In this document: positions 1-12,400 of the stretch, piece after piece
How the letters are laid out: each line of letters starts with the position of its first letter
Numbering within the stretch: position 1 is the first letter of the stretch
Source: Parus major
Taxonomy: Eukaryota; Chordata; Aves; Passeriformes; Paridae
Reading direction: 5' to 3'
Assembly: GCF_001522545.3 (NCBI RefSeq)
Contig: NC_031770.1
Span: 9,225,079 to 9,289,078 of the forward strand
Length of the DNA stretch: 64,000 nt
Program-made: the position numbers and the translations under genes
Notes under the pieces: model-generated
The model's database searches: none
The model's input: only the letters and a program-made list of their open reading frames with translations
What the model was told of the DNA's origin: nothing

Positions 1-245
1 CTGAGGTAAAATCCTAATTCCACTTAAGTCAGTGGCAAAAGACCCATACAGTAAAGTGAAGCCAGGATTTCTCTCCTGGGATTTGAAGGGTTTGAGTGCC
101 AGTATCTTAAGGTTTGGCACCCAAAGCACCTCCTCGACTGGCAGCTCTCTGAAGTGAACTTCCCATGCTCTTCTTGTTCAGCCTGGAGGAGACTGAGGGG
201 AGACCTCACTGCAGTTACAACTTCCTCAGGAGGGGAAGAGGAGGG

Positions 246-435
246 NNNNNNNNNNNNNNNNNNNNNNNNNNNNNNNNNNNNNNNNNNNNNNNNNNNNNNN
301 NNNNNNNNNNNNNNNNNNNNNNNNNNNNNNNNNNNNNNNNNNNNNNNNNNNNNNNNNNNNNNNNNNNNNNNNNNNNNNNNNNNNNNNNNNNNNNNNNNNN
401 NNNNNNNNNNNNNNNNNNNNNNNNNNNNNNNNNNN
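246..435. other. Assembly gap (190 N)
   Basis: A run of 190 undetermined bases. The left edge is purine-rich (gaagaggaggg), which suggests a low-complexity or GC-rich tract that failed to assemble. Any reading frame crossing it is meaningless. Confidence 0.99.
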
Positions 436-3400
436 TGGTGGGATTGTTGGGGTGTCCTGTGCAGGGCCAGGAGCTGGACTTTGCTGGTCCTTGTTGGTCC
501 CTTCCAGCTGAGGGTATTCCATCATTCTCCTTCCCCCATCCTCCTCAGAGACACTGGGTACAATCACAGTCTACATCCATAAACGGGGACTTACACAACA
601 CATTGCACCAGCTCCCCAATTCTGTCTTAAAAGGGCTGTTTGAAATGGGAGCCACTTTCTGCTCCTGCAAAGGAACAAGTGTCCTAGTGACAGATGAGGG
701 TTTTGTGGGACCCTAGGATCACTGACTTTAAACTTAGCACCTTCACTTGTCACCCATTTCTTTCCTGCACCCAATTACCAGGATGTTTCATTTACTTGGA
801 CCTTCACAAAAGAAATACAGGTAGGAGGAGTAAACAGTTTTGAGTAAAAAGTGACAAATTGGCAGGGAGGTTCCCTCAGCCACCTTTCACTCATTTTTGG
901 CAGCTTGCAGGGTTTCCAACTGGCAACAATTATTTATGATATTAGGCTGAAATTCCAATCAAAGATTTCAAAAAAAAGGCTGAAAGGAAGCCTATGTATT
1001 AACATTCATGACCAAAAGGTCCCTGCGACAAAGAAGCACCTCTGAAAAGACTGTTTTCAAACCCACTCACATGCACAACATTTTAAGAGCTGTCACCATC
1101 AGAGCACTTTTTATGGCCAGTTCCTGAAGGAAGTGGTTGTAAAGATGTGGCATGAAGAGCAGCAAATCCAGGTGCTGAGCAGAGAGCTTTTGAACTTAGA
1201 GCAAATGCATGATACTTTTTTCTAGCCAGAACAACTGCTGTTTGTGACCATCTGAACTTTGAGCTACAAGAAAATGTCTTTGGGGTTCATCAGGCTGATA
1301 TCCTGTCTCTAACCACAGCCTGTACCAGATACTTCAAAGGGAAAAAATACAAGAAACTCTGTATTGGAATCATCTGCTAGCAGAGGAAATTTCTTCCCAA
1401 CATCAGACAATTTGTCATTGATTTATCCCCTCAAGCAGGAAAGTTTATGTGCCTCTTAAAATAAAAAAATCCAATTGAATGTAACATTGATGTGAGTTTA
1501 TTCATTAACCCTAACAAATTTTTATTTGAAATGTATTTGATTTCTCTAAAATAACAACTCTTCTATCATTTTCTCTGGTGATTTTCCTAGTGCTGAAATG
1601 ACTGAGGTTTTTCTCCAGCCACTTTTTTATGCGTATTGTCCTTGAAATGTGACAGTGTTCAGGACCTGTGGCCCTATGGCACAATGACAATGTCTTGACA
1701 ATGCAAATGACAGTGTCTCCTCCCCCAAATCCTTCTCCTGGGAAGAGATTAAATCCTCTGTTATGTATCCTATAACCATAATTTCCTTATTGTTGGGATG
1801 ATACTGTGTTCTTATTGTTGTACAGTTTCTCTGGAGCCTCCTGCATGCCAAAGACCCAAAACAGATGGAGGGTATGAGGGAGGTAGTGAAAACACAGCAA
1901 TTTATTTGTTGTGTTTGTAAAGTTATTAAATTTAATATATTTATCAGATTGCTGACATTGAGCTGGATTTATAACATTTGTTTTCTAGAACTCAGATATT
2001 TTCCAAAGCAGCTGTGCTGTAGCTGTGAATATTAACTAGGATGAACAGGATGTCTGACAGGAAGGTGTAAAGCCTGCATTTAGGCTCAATGGGCTTTGCT
2101 CTGAGAGGTGTTGAATGTCTTAATTTTTTCTGAAACCCATGAGCTTGGTAGGTGTAAAACATTGGCTCCACTAAGGTTGTTGGAAAACTTCCCACTGACT
2201 TTAGTAAAGTATAATCACCCCCAAAATACAGAGTTAGGACACCAATTATTGGCAGCTATTTTTCTAAGAGCCTGGCTAATGCACAGAACGATACCAGAAT
2301 GCCTCTGTGGGGTTTATTTCTTTGTGCAAAGATTATGCATTTTCCCAATATAATGAAATACAGGAAAATCCTGCAACCTAAGTTGCCATCACAATCCATT
2401 TAAGGGTCATTTATTCTGTCTTAGTCACAAACAACACAAAGACCTGCTTTGCTTAATATGAGGCCTGGGAAGTTGAGCAGTTCATCCAAATAGTAGAAGC
2501 TTGGTGGTTCTTCTGCAGAAAGTAGTTGATGTTTGGATCCTAATGTGAGAATTCTAATTTGGTTGTTTAATGAATTTTAATTGCTTCAACATGAAGTACA
2601 GATGAGCAGCATCTCCGGAAGCCAAGCCACAGATCACTGAAAATAGAAGGTACAGGGCTCTCTAAGATGTGGGTCCTAAGGCTCTGCTCCTCATTGAATT
2701 TAATTACAGCTTGGAGTAAAAAGACACATACAAATTCATCTTTGGCTTGGTTTCTTACAGATTTGCATTTGCACCATTAATCTGCTTATCCTGTCCATCA
2801 CTTCAGTAATGCTTCTTGAGCCATATGTCCAGGGAAAACCAAACTGAGGTCTCAAAGACATTAATTTCCTACAGGCTCCATAAAAATAGGCAGCTGGGTA
2901 AAACAGAGAGCTCTTCGTACCCTTGCTGAGCTCATCCCTGATTAGACACTGGGCAAATAGTGTGGGAAAACCCTTGTTATGAGTGCCTTACCTGTGGATA
3001 AACTCAGCTGGCAGTCATGCCCTGCTGGACACTAAACAGCCACCCCACACGAGCAGCTTTGTCTTCACACCATACCTCTCACTTAAACAGCTAGTCATGC
3101 TCAGACACATCCTTTAGAAACCAAGTCCTGTTTATTTCATCACTTGTGGAATACTTGTTTTAACATATACCAGTGATATCTAGGAGAGAAGTGACATGTT
3201 TTCCCAATCAGAGCAAAGAAATGTGTCAAGTAATGCCCTGGGTTTTTTCAGTCTGACTCTAGCTGCTGGAGGGTCTGCTTCACAATTTGTTAATTCAGCT
3301 GCGAGTGTTGGCTGCATCTTTGAAGGATTGTAGGTGGATGATTTGTTGTTGTTGTTGTCAGATTGAAGTCTGCTTTCACCTTTTTTTACCACTTTCTTCT

Positions 3401-6400
3401 GCATCAGTATGAGTATTTTTCCATCTATGAAGCTGAATTTTTGTAGCTGGAAAGCCAGTGATTTCAGGAGATTTCTGTGGGCTTCTTGCTGGGTCTTGTT
3501 AATAATCACAGCCCAAAAGGGAATAGTCCAGCTGACTGTATGTAGGCCAGACTTAATCAATTAACAGCACACTGAGATAATGACTTACCAGCCTATGGAG
3601 CCTTCTAAATATAATTGTGTGTGAAGAAGGCCACTGGCTACAGGATGGCTTCACAAGTTAAATAGCACAGAACTGCCAATATTTAGATCTGGGATTTCCA
3701 GAAGGCCACACAGAGACAGAGAGCAGCAGCGACTTCTGAATAAATGTGCATCTTTCCATGCTAATATCTCTACTGAAACCACGGCTCAGGGGACACTGAG
3801 ATCAGAAATTCATTCCCACTGCCATCCTTCATGGCTGGAAGTTGCAAACTGATACCTGTTGGAGTTGTTCAGCCAATGGGGTTGTTCCCACATACATCAT
3901 TGCAGAGAGCACACGGAAATTGTGCTTGCCTTGAAAGTTTCGGTCGTGTTAGCCACCGTATTGTTTGAGCTCATGTGAGCTGAAGTTTGCATAACAGCTC
4001 TTAAAAAAGTGGGCCTCAAAATGTCAAAGGGAGCCCCCTTTCATGTAAAAGATGAAAGCCACATTGCCTTGGCTGAATTCCAGCATCTATCCTTGTGTGT
4101 TCGAGCGGATGATGGAGGATTTCTGGTGGTGGCTCCTGAACCAGGCACCCTTTTACAGCCAATAAAGCTGAGTCGATTTGCCTTGATTTTGCCGTGGGCT
4201 AAGTTGGGTACAAAGGGGTTACAGTAAACTCTTAATTGGTGGCTGCTTGAATGTGTGTGTGAGCCCCTAGTTCACCCATGTGTACAAGGAGGGCAAAAGA
4301 GGGGTGCCTTCCTTTTTGACCCTTTTGTCTAATCTGGTTTGATTGTGAGATCTTCCAGGCAGAGATTGTTACCACATGGTTGCACATTGTGTGCTGCTCT
4401 GGGGACCCTGCTTCCAGAGGTAAATAACAGCCCTGAGCAGTTACTCTCACGTGAATAAAATATGACCAGAGGAGTGATCTGAGTCATCTATCAAATAACC
4501 CCCAGCTCCACCTGTGTACAGCTCCTCCATAGGAATCCTGAGGTTAATTAAAAGAATCTAAAGAATGGTAAGGTTAGAGTGATTTTGGTTGAGTACTGAA
4601 GATTGATGTAACCTCACAAGCTCCCCATGCTGTTCCTCCAGGCTTGGGGTTTTGCATTGTTGCTGGCTAGTCCCCCAAAGCCCAGGACTAGGTTTCTAGC
4701 TGCTCTGTGGAAGCTATGCCAAACTACAGGTTTAAATATTCATTGCATTCTTCACATGCCAAATCATCTAAGTTGGAAAGCAGGAGTCTAAGATTTTGCA
4801 AAGCTGCTCTTGCACAAAAAGACTATTAAAAATTCATCATGACAGAGAAAAAACAACAACATTGCCAGTAGTAGGGAACTTTCTGTTGACTTGGCTAATG
4901 CTGTGTGGAGCTAACCCACATTAATCCACTTAAATGGAAGGGTGAGCCTGATCCAGTAAAAACAATAAATCCTCTTTAGAGCTGACCAGACTCCAGTTGC
5001 ACTATAGGAGAACCAGGCTGAATGGCAAACAGTTGGCAGGAGGTAACTGGATGGGGCCTGAATTTCCAATGCACCAGGTAATTTAACCCACAGCATCTCC
5101 TTTCTCTTATATGTGCAAACCATTTGTGGGTGGGACCACATCCCAAAGTTCTTGGCACTAGAGGTGGAATGATAGACTGCAGGATGGGGAAACTCCCTGC
5201 CAACACAGAACTGGAAAGACTGAAGCAGCTCTCTGTCATCACAGGGACTGGGTACCTGAGATGACTGTGTTGGAAGAGTTACGATCCCAGACAGCTAAAG
5301 CAAAAGGGGTGAAATGCAGAGAGCAGAGATGGACAGAGAAATGCCTGACCTAGAGCTGGTGGGCTCTGCCTTGCCTTGGAGGCAGCTTGCAGATGTTAAG
5401 AGAAAATGGTCAGCTGCTGCTGCCTTGCTAGGGCTGAGGGACTAAGGTGGTTGTTGTTAAACTCCACAGAATTATATCTGAAGCTGAACTGGCTTGGGAG
5501 CAAGTGGATCTGTGTGCCTGGGAAGTGGCTGTTACTATCAGAGAGCAATTTTTCTCAAGGCTGACCCAAGACATGGAACTAAACCCAGACTGGGTGAATA
5601 TCTCTGTTTCCTTATTCCTCTGAGAAACTGGGCCTGAATTTAAAAGGCTGTTTAACACTTTGAAGCCACCCACAGTTCTGTCTTTGCCTCCCACGCAAGC
5701 TCCAAGGAACTGACTCATTCCCACCGTATTTTCAGCTGTGCGTAGATCCTGCTCACAGCTCGGGAAGTTCCCCGTTCAGCCAAGCAAATCAAGTGCACAT
5801 TGTGACTTGAGTTCGCTGAGCTTGAAAGGTTTTGCGACACCGGCTCACAGCTGACAGTATCTGAAGACATCTGGCCTGCCTTTTAAAGTCTTGTAGGAGC
5901 CATATTCTTGAGTTAGCTGTTTAATTTATGCCTTATCTGCTGTTCTCTATTCATGATGCTTCCTTACGTTAAATAGCTGTTTGTGAAAATAAGTGACACT
6001 GTCATCTGCTGTTAAATGAAAAGAGGTCTGCTCACAAGTAGGCATTCACCTCTTCTCTCCCCTTCCAAGTGGCAAACTCTTGTTTCTCTCACCATGGGGA
6101 CACTGCTTTGGGTTTTGCAGAGCTTTCAAGGGTGTGAATGATACATACAGCTCTGGATGGTTTGTGACTCAGGAAAGCTTTTCTGCAAGGGGAATCATCC
6201 CTCTGTCTCTTGCCAATCTGGTGAGCTGAAATGTTCTTTCCGGTTTGGACTAAAGTCCTGACATCCCTGGATTTCTAGCTCACTAATTCTTTCACTGCTG
6301 AGGAGAATAACTCACTTCTTGCTGACATCATGCTGTCCTCCCGCTATGCCGTATCCACTGTGAGTCTTTAAAGCTTCAGCTATGCCTGAACAATTACACC

Positions 6401-9400
6401 CACGTTTTGACTGGGAAACAGAGACAAATGAAGGCAGTTAAAAGGAGTACGTGGGAGCCTTGACTTCTATTTTCCTGTTCTTCACACTGGGTTCATTACT
6501 GCCATCTTTCCCCCTGCCTGGTAGCAAATATCCAGCAAATGTATTGGGGTCACCACTCCTTGCTTCTCTGTAGAAAATAACTCTGGCCTATTTGGGCTCT
6601 GGACCACTTCTGCATGCCATTACACCACAGCACAGTCTTCACAGGTAAACATTTGCAGGTTTGTAAGCACAGTCCTACTCACTACATCATCACAGAAGAG
6701 AGGGGGAGTAAACATCCTTTGGAGTACAAAGGAATTGTCAACAAACTCAGAAAGAAGGGAAGAAATATCCAAAGGCACTCTCCATTTACAGCTTGTTGCA
6801 TTTGGTTTCTTTCATGCTACTCACTGAGCATTTTCCCCCCCTGCAAAAATCCAGGGCAAATGTCTGGATGTTGTCTGCACTATTAACTAATGTAGTCAGG
6901 AATTTACCTCTGTCACCACCTGGGAATTGAATAATATAAAACCCAGCTCCTCCATCCTACTGGCACTGGGCTGAGTTCCATCAGCTTCTGAGGAGCTTTT
7001 TTGGAGTGCAGAGTCCTGACCTGCTCACAGTGGCTAGTATGAGCTGAGACATGAATAAACAATAAAGGAGATAAAGGAGAGGCTGGGTTGAAAGCAACAG
7101 CTGTTTCCTATGGACTCCTGAATAAACTCCAGCTCCTCTTGCTGATGGGCTGGGCTTTTGTCCTTGCACAAAGGAATGAACTGCGCTGGGAATCACATTC
7201 TGATATGAGAGCAGTGGTGCTTGTATCACTAAATAGAAAGGGTCTGCTCAAAAACTTTTAAGAAGAAAAAAAAGTCTACTTCAAAATATACTTATTTCAG
7301 GTAGTTCCCAAGCTTTTAGCTGTGTTATCTCACTTCAGCTATGGTTCTAGAAGCAGAATTGCACCCAGACTTGCACATGTAGCTCTTATATGGCAAAGAG
7401 CAAAGTCCTTAGCCCAAGATAGCCTTTTGCTGACTCCAGATGTGCTCCTCTGCCATAAAACACTTTGGAGGCCCAATGCTACATTACATAAGCCACTTGG
7501 TGGTTTTAACATTCATTTCACCAGGAGCAATCCCTTCTCTGTGTAACTAAGCAAAAGGTTTGGCTTGAGCCTGTTGCTATAATGAATTTCTAAAGCTGGG
7601 CTTGTGGGAATGACTCCATCAGTTAAGCACGAGCCTCTGCTCTGCTCTACCCCCAGGAGTTCACATCAGGTTTTGGAGCTTTAGGCATTTACTCCTGATT
7701 TCCACCAGTGGAGCAGAGAGATGATCTTGGCTGGGAGAAGTGGACTTTCCTTGTACTTCTGTTGCATAAGCTTATCCCCTTTGCTTGGAAATCAAGCATG
7801 TTTCTTTAATAGAGGCAGAGGTTTTGGTTATCTCAATAGTACAGCAAGAGGAAATTCTAATATCAGATCCAGGAAACAGATAAATGCAATATATCTTAAT
7901 GCAACAATGCCCTTTGCAGTTTACTACTACCAATTTACTATATCTGAAAATCCTGAAAAGTCTATCTGAAAGTCTATTCACTCAGGTAATCTCTTACTTT
8001 GGGGAAGACCTGGTCACTTTTATTTATATGTATATATCCTCCCACAAATTATTCCAGATTAGCAAACCCCAGTCCTTCCTCTCTGTCTCCCATCTGAAGA
8101 AGGATGGTCACAAACTGCCATTGACACTGTCATTGCAGATATCTTCCCCAAAAATATTAAGATCTTGTATAGAGTTAGAATTTGAAGTAGCCCATCTTTA
8201 ATTTTTTTTATTTTTTTTAAGCAGTGTGTATAACCCGTATTAATATGCAAATAAGCAGAACCTGGAGTGGGTGTATCTCCCTCTTCAATATGAGGCACTT
8301 GGCTCCAGCTGCAGTGGGAATTGAGGGCAGCTGGGCCTAGTGGGCTGTTCTGTGGGCCTCTATGACTCTGGGCTGGCTACAGGGTACCTGGGCTGCTGGC
8401 CAAGTGGCCACCTTAGGAGAACACAGCCCCCTCTCCTCAGTGAATAGCAAAATGGAGCTGTGACTCCATCCAGGCTGTCTGTATCTTCCTTTTTTTTATA
8501 AGGGAAGGGTAGGTAAAATCCCTGGAAAAGTGAAATCTAAGGGCAATCAACCCTTAAAACTTCCATTTGTATATTTGAAATGAGTAATGCCTTGCCTTAG
8601 AGCAAACTTTATATAAAATTACAAAACTGCTAAATTTCTAATGCTGTTTCTGAAGTCAGTGTGTTTGTTTTAAAGTTCAGTGTTAGTTAGAACTTAAGTC
8701 AATCCCTTCAATATTTCCTTTTTAATTTCTATTTTTCACCAAGTCTTGCCCATCTCAACTGTTTTCCTGAGGCTCTATTTTGTTTATCCTACACAATTTC
8801 CTTCCTTCCTTCAAGTGCAGACCCCCTTGCTCCTCTGGGACTTTGTATGATAGCTAGGCACTAATCATGCACTTCTGCTCCAGAAGCACAGATAGGGGCT
8901 TCCTCCCCCTGCTTCCAGTCAAAGGAGGATGTAAGGCATAATGGTAATCTTAAACAACACTGCTATTCATTGTTTGGGAGATCTGGGAAATATCCTTGAA
9001 TTCAGCTTGCTAAATTAGCTGCTTCTTGAGTAACCCACAGCTGCTGCGTATCTGTCCCATTACATTTTACAAAAATGCAGCAGTTCTCATTACATATGAT
9101 ATTCTCTAAACATATGGACCTTCCACTAGTTTATGTCTCTGTGTAGCTCTGTTGCCATGAATGTACACACAGAAACATTTTCTTTTGTACTTAAAAAAAA
9201 AAAACCCCAAACCCAACAATTCTTGAAAATAGATTAAAGACAGGCATTTGCAATTACTCAGATGAAGCAAAGATGTTGGAGCGCTTCAGAATACAGCCTT
9301 TGTCAGGAGCCAATACTTAGATTAAAATGTTGCTTCTGGCAGTAAAAGTGTAACTACCAGTGGTTTTAAAGCTTCATCCTGCCTGTTGTGCACATGAACA

Positions 9401-12400
9401 TCTCCCTTGAAGTTGGCAGGCGTCTCCCTGTGCTTGCAGTTATTGAAAGTCAGATGGACCATCAGCGTAAGGTGATGCTTAACTGTCTATAGGAGGCAAC
9501 GACATGGGGTTTGGATTTGGTCTTGTGTGCTTGCTTCTTCACATTGATTTACAGAGGAATTTGGTTTGAGAGAAAATGTATTTCTGGTGTTACTCTGTTT
9601 ACACTTCCTACTCTTTAATAACTTCTCTGCAGGAGCAGGGAACTTGAGAAAATCTTGAAGAGGAAGGTTTCTGTGTCTGCTTCCTCTTGTGTGGTTTTCT
9701 AGGCTTTGTCCTTCAAAATGGAGCAGCGTCCTTCAGGAAAACCCAAACTTCCACCTTTACTGTGTTCCTTGTGGCATAGCTGGTTCCATCAGGGAGTAAC
9801 TGAAGCATCAAGCACTTTAACTAAAAATGTAGTGTTGAACAAGTGAAAATTTTCCTTGGACCCCTCGAGCTCTGTTCAATGCCTCTCTGATCCCATTCAG
9901 GACTTATTTCATTTACCTCAGGAGGAGTCTGGCCAGGGATAAGCATCTGCTGTACTCTAAACCTTTGGAGAAGTGCCACACATTTGCACATTGTTGTCAC
10001 TTCACACAAAACAAGGGGTGACAAACTACATCCTCTGCAGTGCATCCTTGAGCTATGCTTGATTCTGTGGTCACCAGCAAGGGACAGCAAGTGTCTCTGT
10101 CACAGTGATCTTCTCTGTATTATTATGGTAAGCCAGTGGTGTCCATCTCCTTGCCTTCCCTCCCTCTGTTCCTGGTCATCTCTTGTCCCTTTTCTGTTTT
10201 ACTTCTCTTTGCTCCTTTTATACCTAAAGATGGCCCCTCAAACATATCCACCTAAGTACAGGTACAGCCTGATTCACTTCTGTATCTGAGCCTTCCTGCA
10301 ACACATGTTTATATCCAACCCCTGCTTAGTGCTTTGGTTCTGCAGGAGGGGAGATCATCTCTCTCCAGCAGGAGCTACAGAGCAACTGGAGATGGGAATC
10401 TAGGCAAGGAGGTGGCTTTCCCACAGCCTGGGAGAGCTGCCAGTTCTAAGGGCTCTCAGGTACCCCTTCCATGCTGGTGCATTTGGGAGGGTGTGTAATG
10501 GATCCCTAGGAGCCGGTCAGCTGTGGGCAAAGAGCTGCAAAACCCTGGCAAACTGGAGAGGTTGAAGACACAGCTGTGGGCCCTTGAAGCCAGCCAGGTG
10601 CTTCATCTTGTGTTACAAGGAGATGTCTCCTCCTCATCAGGATGCACAGGCAGGAACTCTGCAAGAGAGGCCCTTCTCACGAAATAGAGGAAGAGGGTTT
10701 GGGTTTCCTTTCAGTGGCCTCTAAATCATTTGTCCAGAACACAGAGCTGTCTCTTCCTGGAAATATTTAGGCTCATTCCTTTAGAAGTCATCTATGATTG
10801 TGTTAGTATTTGTGCATAAATGAATATTAATGGTGAATGTGGTCTGACTACTGGGCCCATTTCCTCCCACAGCTGTTTTTGTGAGAGCCCTGATCCAAAA
10901 ACATCTTGTGCACACATCTTCCAGCCTGGCTCCTCCACAGGCAAGCTTGATGGAGAATGCTTTGCTGGTTGTGGTTTAGGCATGGAGGCAGCACATAGCT
11001 GCTCAGTGCTGTCAGGGTCTCAACAGATCTGCATTCATCTTACAGCAGACATTTAGGTACCAAGGGAACTTGTGTTTTAACTGGAAAAAAGCTTATGTGC
11101 CAAAGGCCTCTTGTTATAGGGGAGGTTGCAGTGGAGCAGAGGTTTGGAGGGGCTTAATGCTGGAGTTGGCTGCTCCAGCTGGCAAGGAAAGCCCACCCAC
11201 AGCTTAGGTGGGACCAGCACCTGAAATCAAGTATTGAAACACCTGCATTATAACACTTTTATTTTATTTGGATATGATTCTGTGCAGTTCTGCATTTACC
11301 TGTTTTTGTGGATTTATCCCAAAGATAGTGCTGGGATTCCTGCAGAAAAAATGGTCCCAGAGATAATAGGTTCTGAGAAGAAATACTTCAAATGCCCCAT
11401 TTTTTAATCATTAAATGAGTATATCCTAACAAATGTAGATTGATTTAAGTAGGGAAAAGGATTTTCTGTATGACTCATATGTCTGAACTATTGCTACTCA
11501 TTTTTTGATGTAAAACCCTCTCAACTGCTTGCAAATGATCTGCAAAGGATTTGTGTGCTCGGAAACTCTTGAGCAAGTGATTTTGGCTTCGAACACTTCA
11601 AGAGGTTGTTTGCAAATGATGCACATGCTGACCACTCCTGTAGAGAAGGAACCTAATTCAGAGTATACAGGAGGCAGCAAAAAGGTTCCCATTGGCCCAA
11701 ATTAGTCACAAATAACTTGCCTGACTCTTAGTTTTAATCACATGATCCAATTATGACTTAATCCCATCAACAGGAAATAAATGTTCCCACCTTTGGTTAT
11801 TTTCTTGGTGGAAAGCTGCTCACGGCCTCATGCCCAGCAGTGAGTCTGTGTTTTGTGTTCCTGTTGCAGAAGAGGAAGGGGGACACAGGAAGGCTGGTTG
11901 GGGAAACAGGCAGCTTGAAGACATTTCTTTCAGCCCAAAGTGGGAGCAGAGCAGCCCATGGAGATACTGTCACAAATCCAAGCAGGCTGGGGTTAAATGG
12001 TTTCCTCAGCTTCTCTTCCTAAATCAATTTGAATATTCTTGGCAAGCTCTGTTACTATGCATGGTGGGCAGCTGTGATTCAAGCAGGGAATTTTTTTTCC
12101 CCTTTCTACTGTCCCAGTCTTCCTGTCTTGTGCAGATGTGATCCTTTCCCTCTGTCTGCCTAACAGCTAATTATTTTCCCAGATGAGTCAATAGTCTGAA
12201 GAAAACAGACCATGCATATTCTTGAAAGCAACAACTGTGTTAGAATGTCGGGGGGATGGGTAATTAAAAAAATAAGGAGTCACTTCCTTCTGACCCACTC
12301 TACTTAAGAAAACCTCCAGAAATAGCAAGCATTCTGATTTATAAGGGACCAACCTACCTCCCAAGCTAGTACCCCCCACATTTAACAGCAGAACCTTGCA

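Noticed and set aside
154..716. Frames of 113-183 codons near the left end
   Set aside because: They cross 190 undetermined bases, so their length is an artefact.
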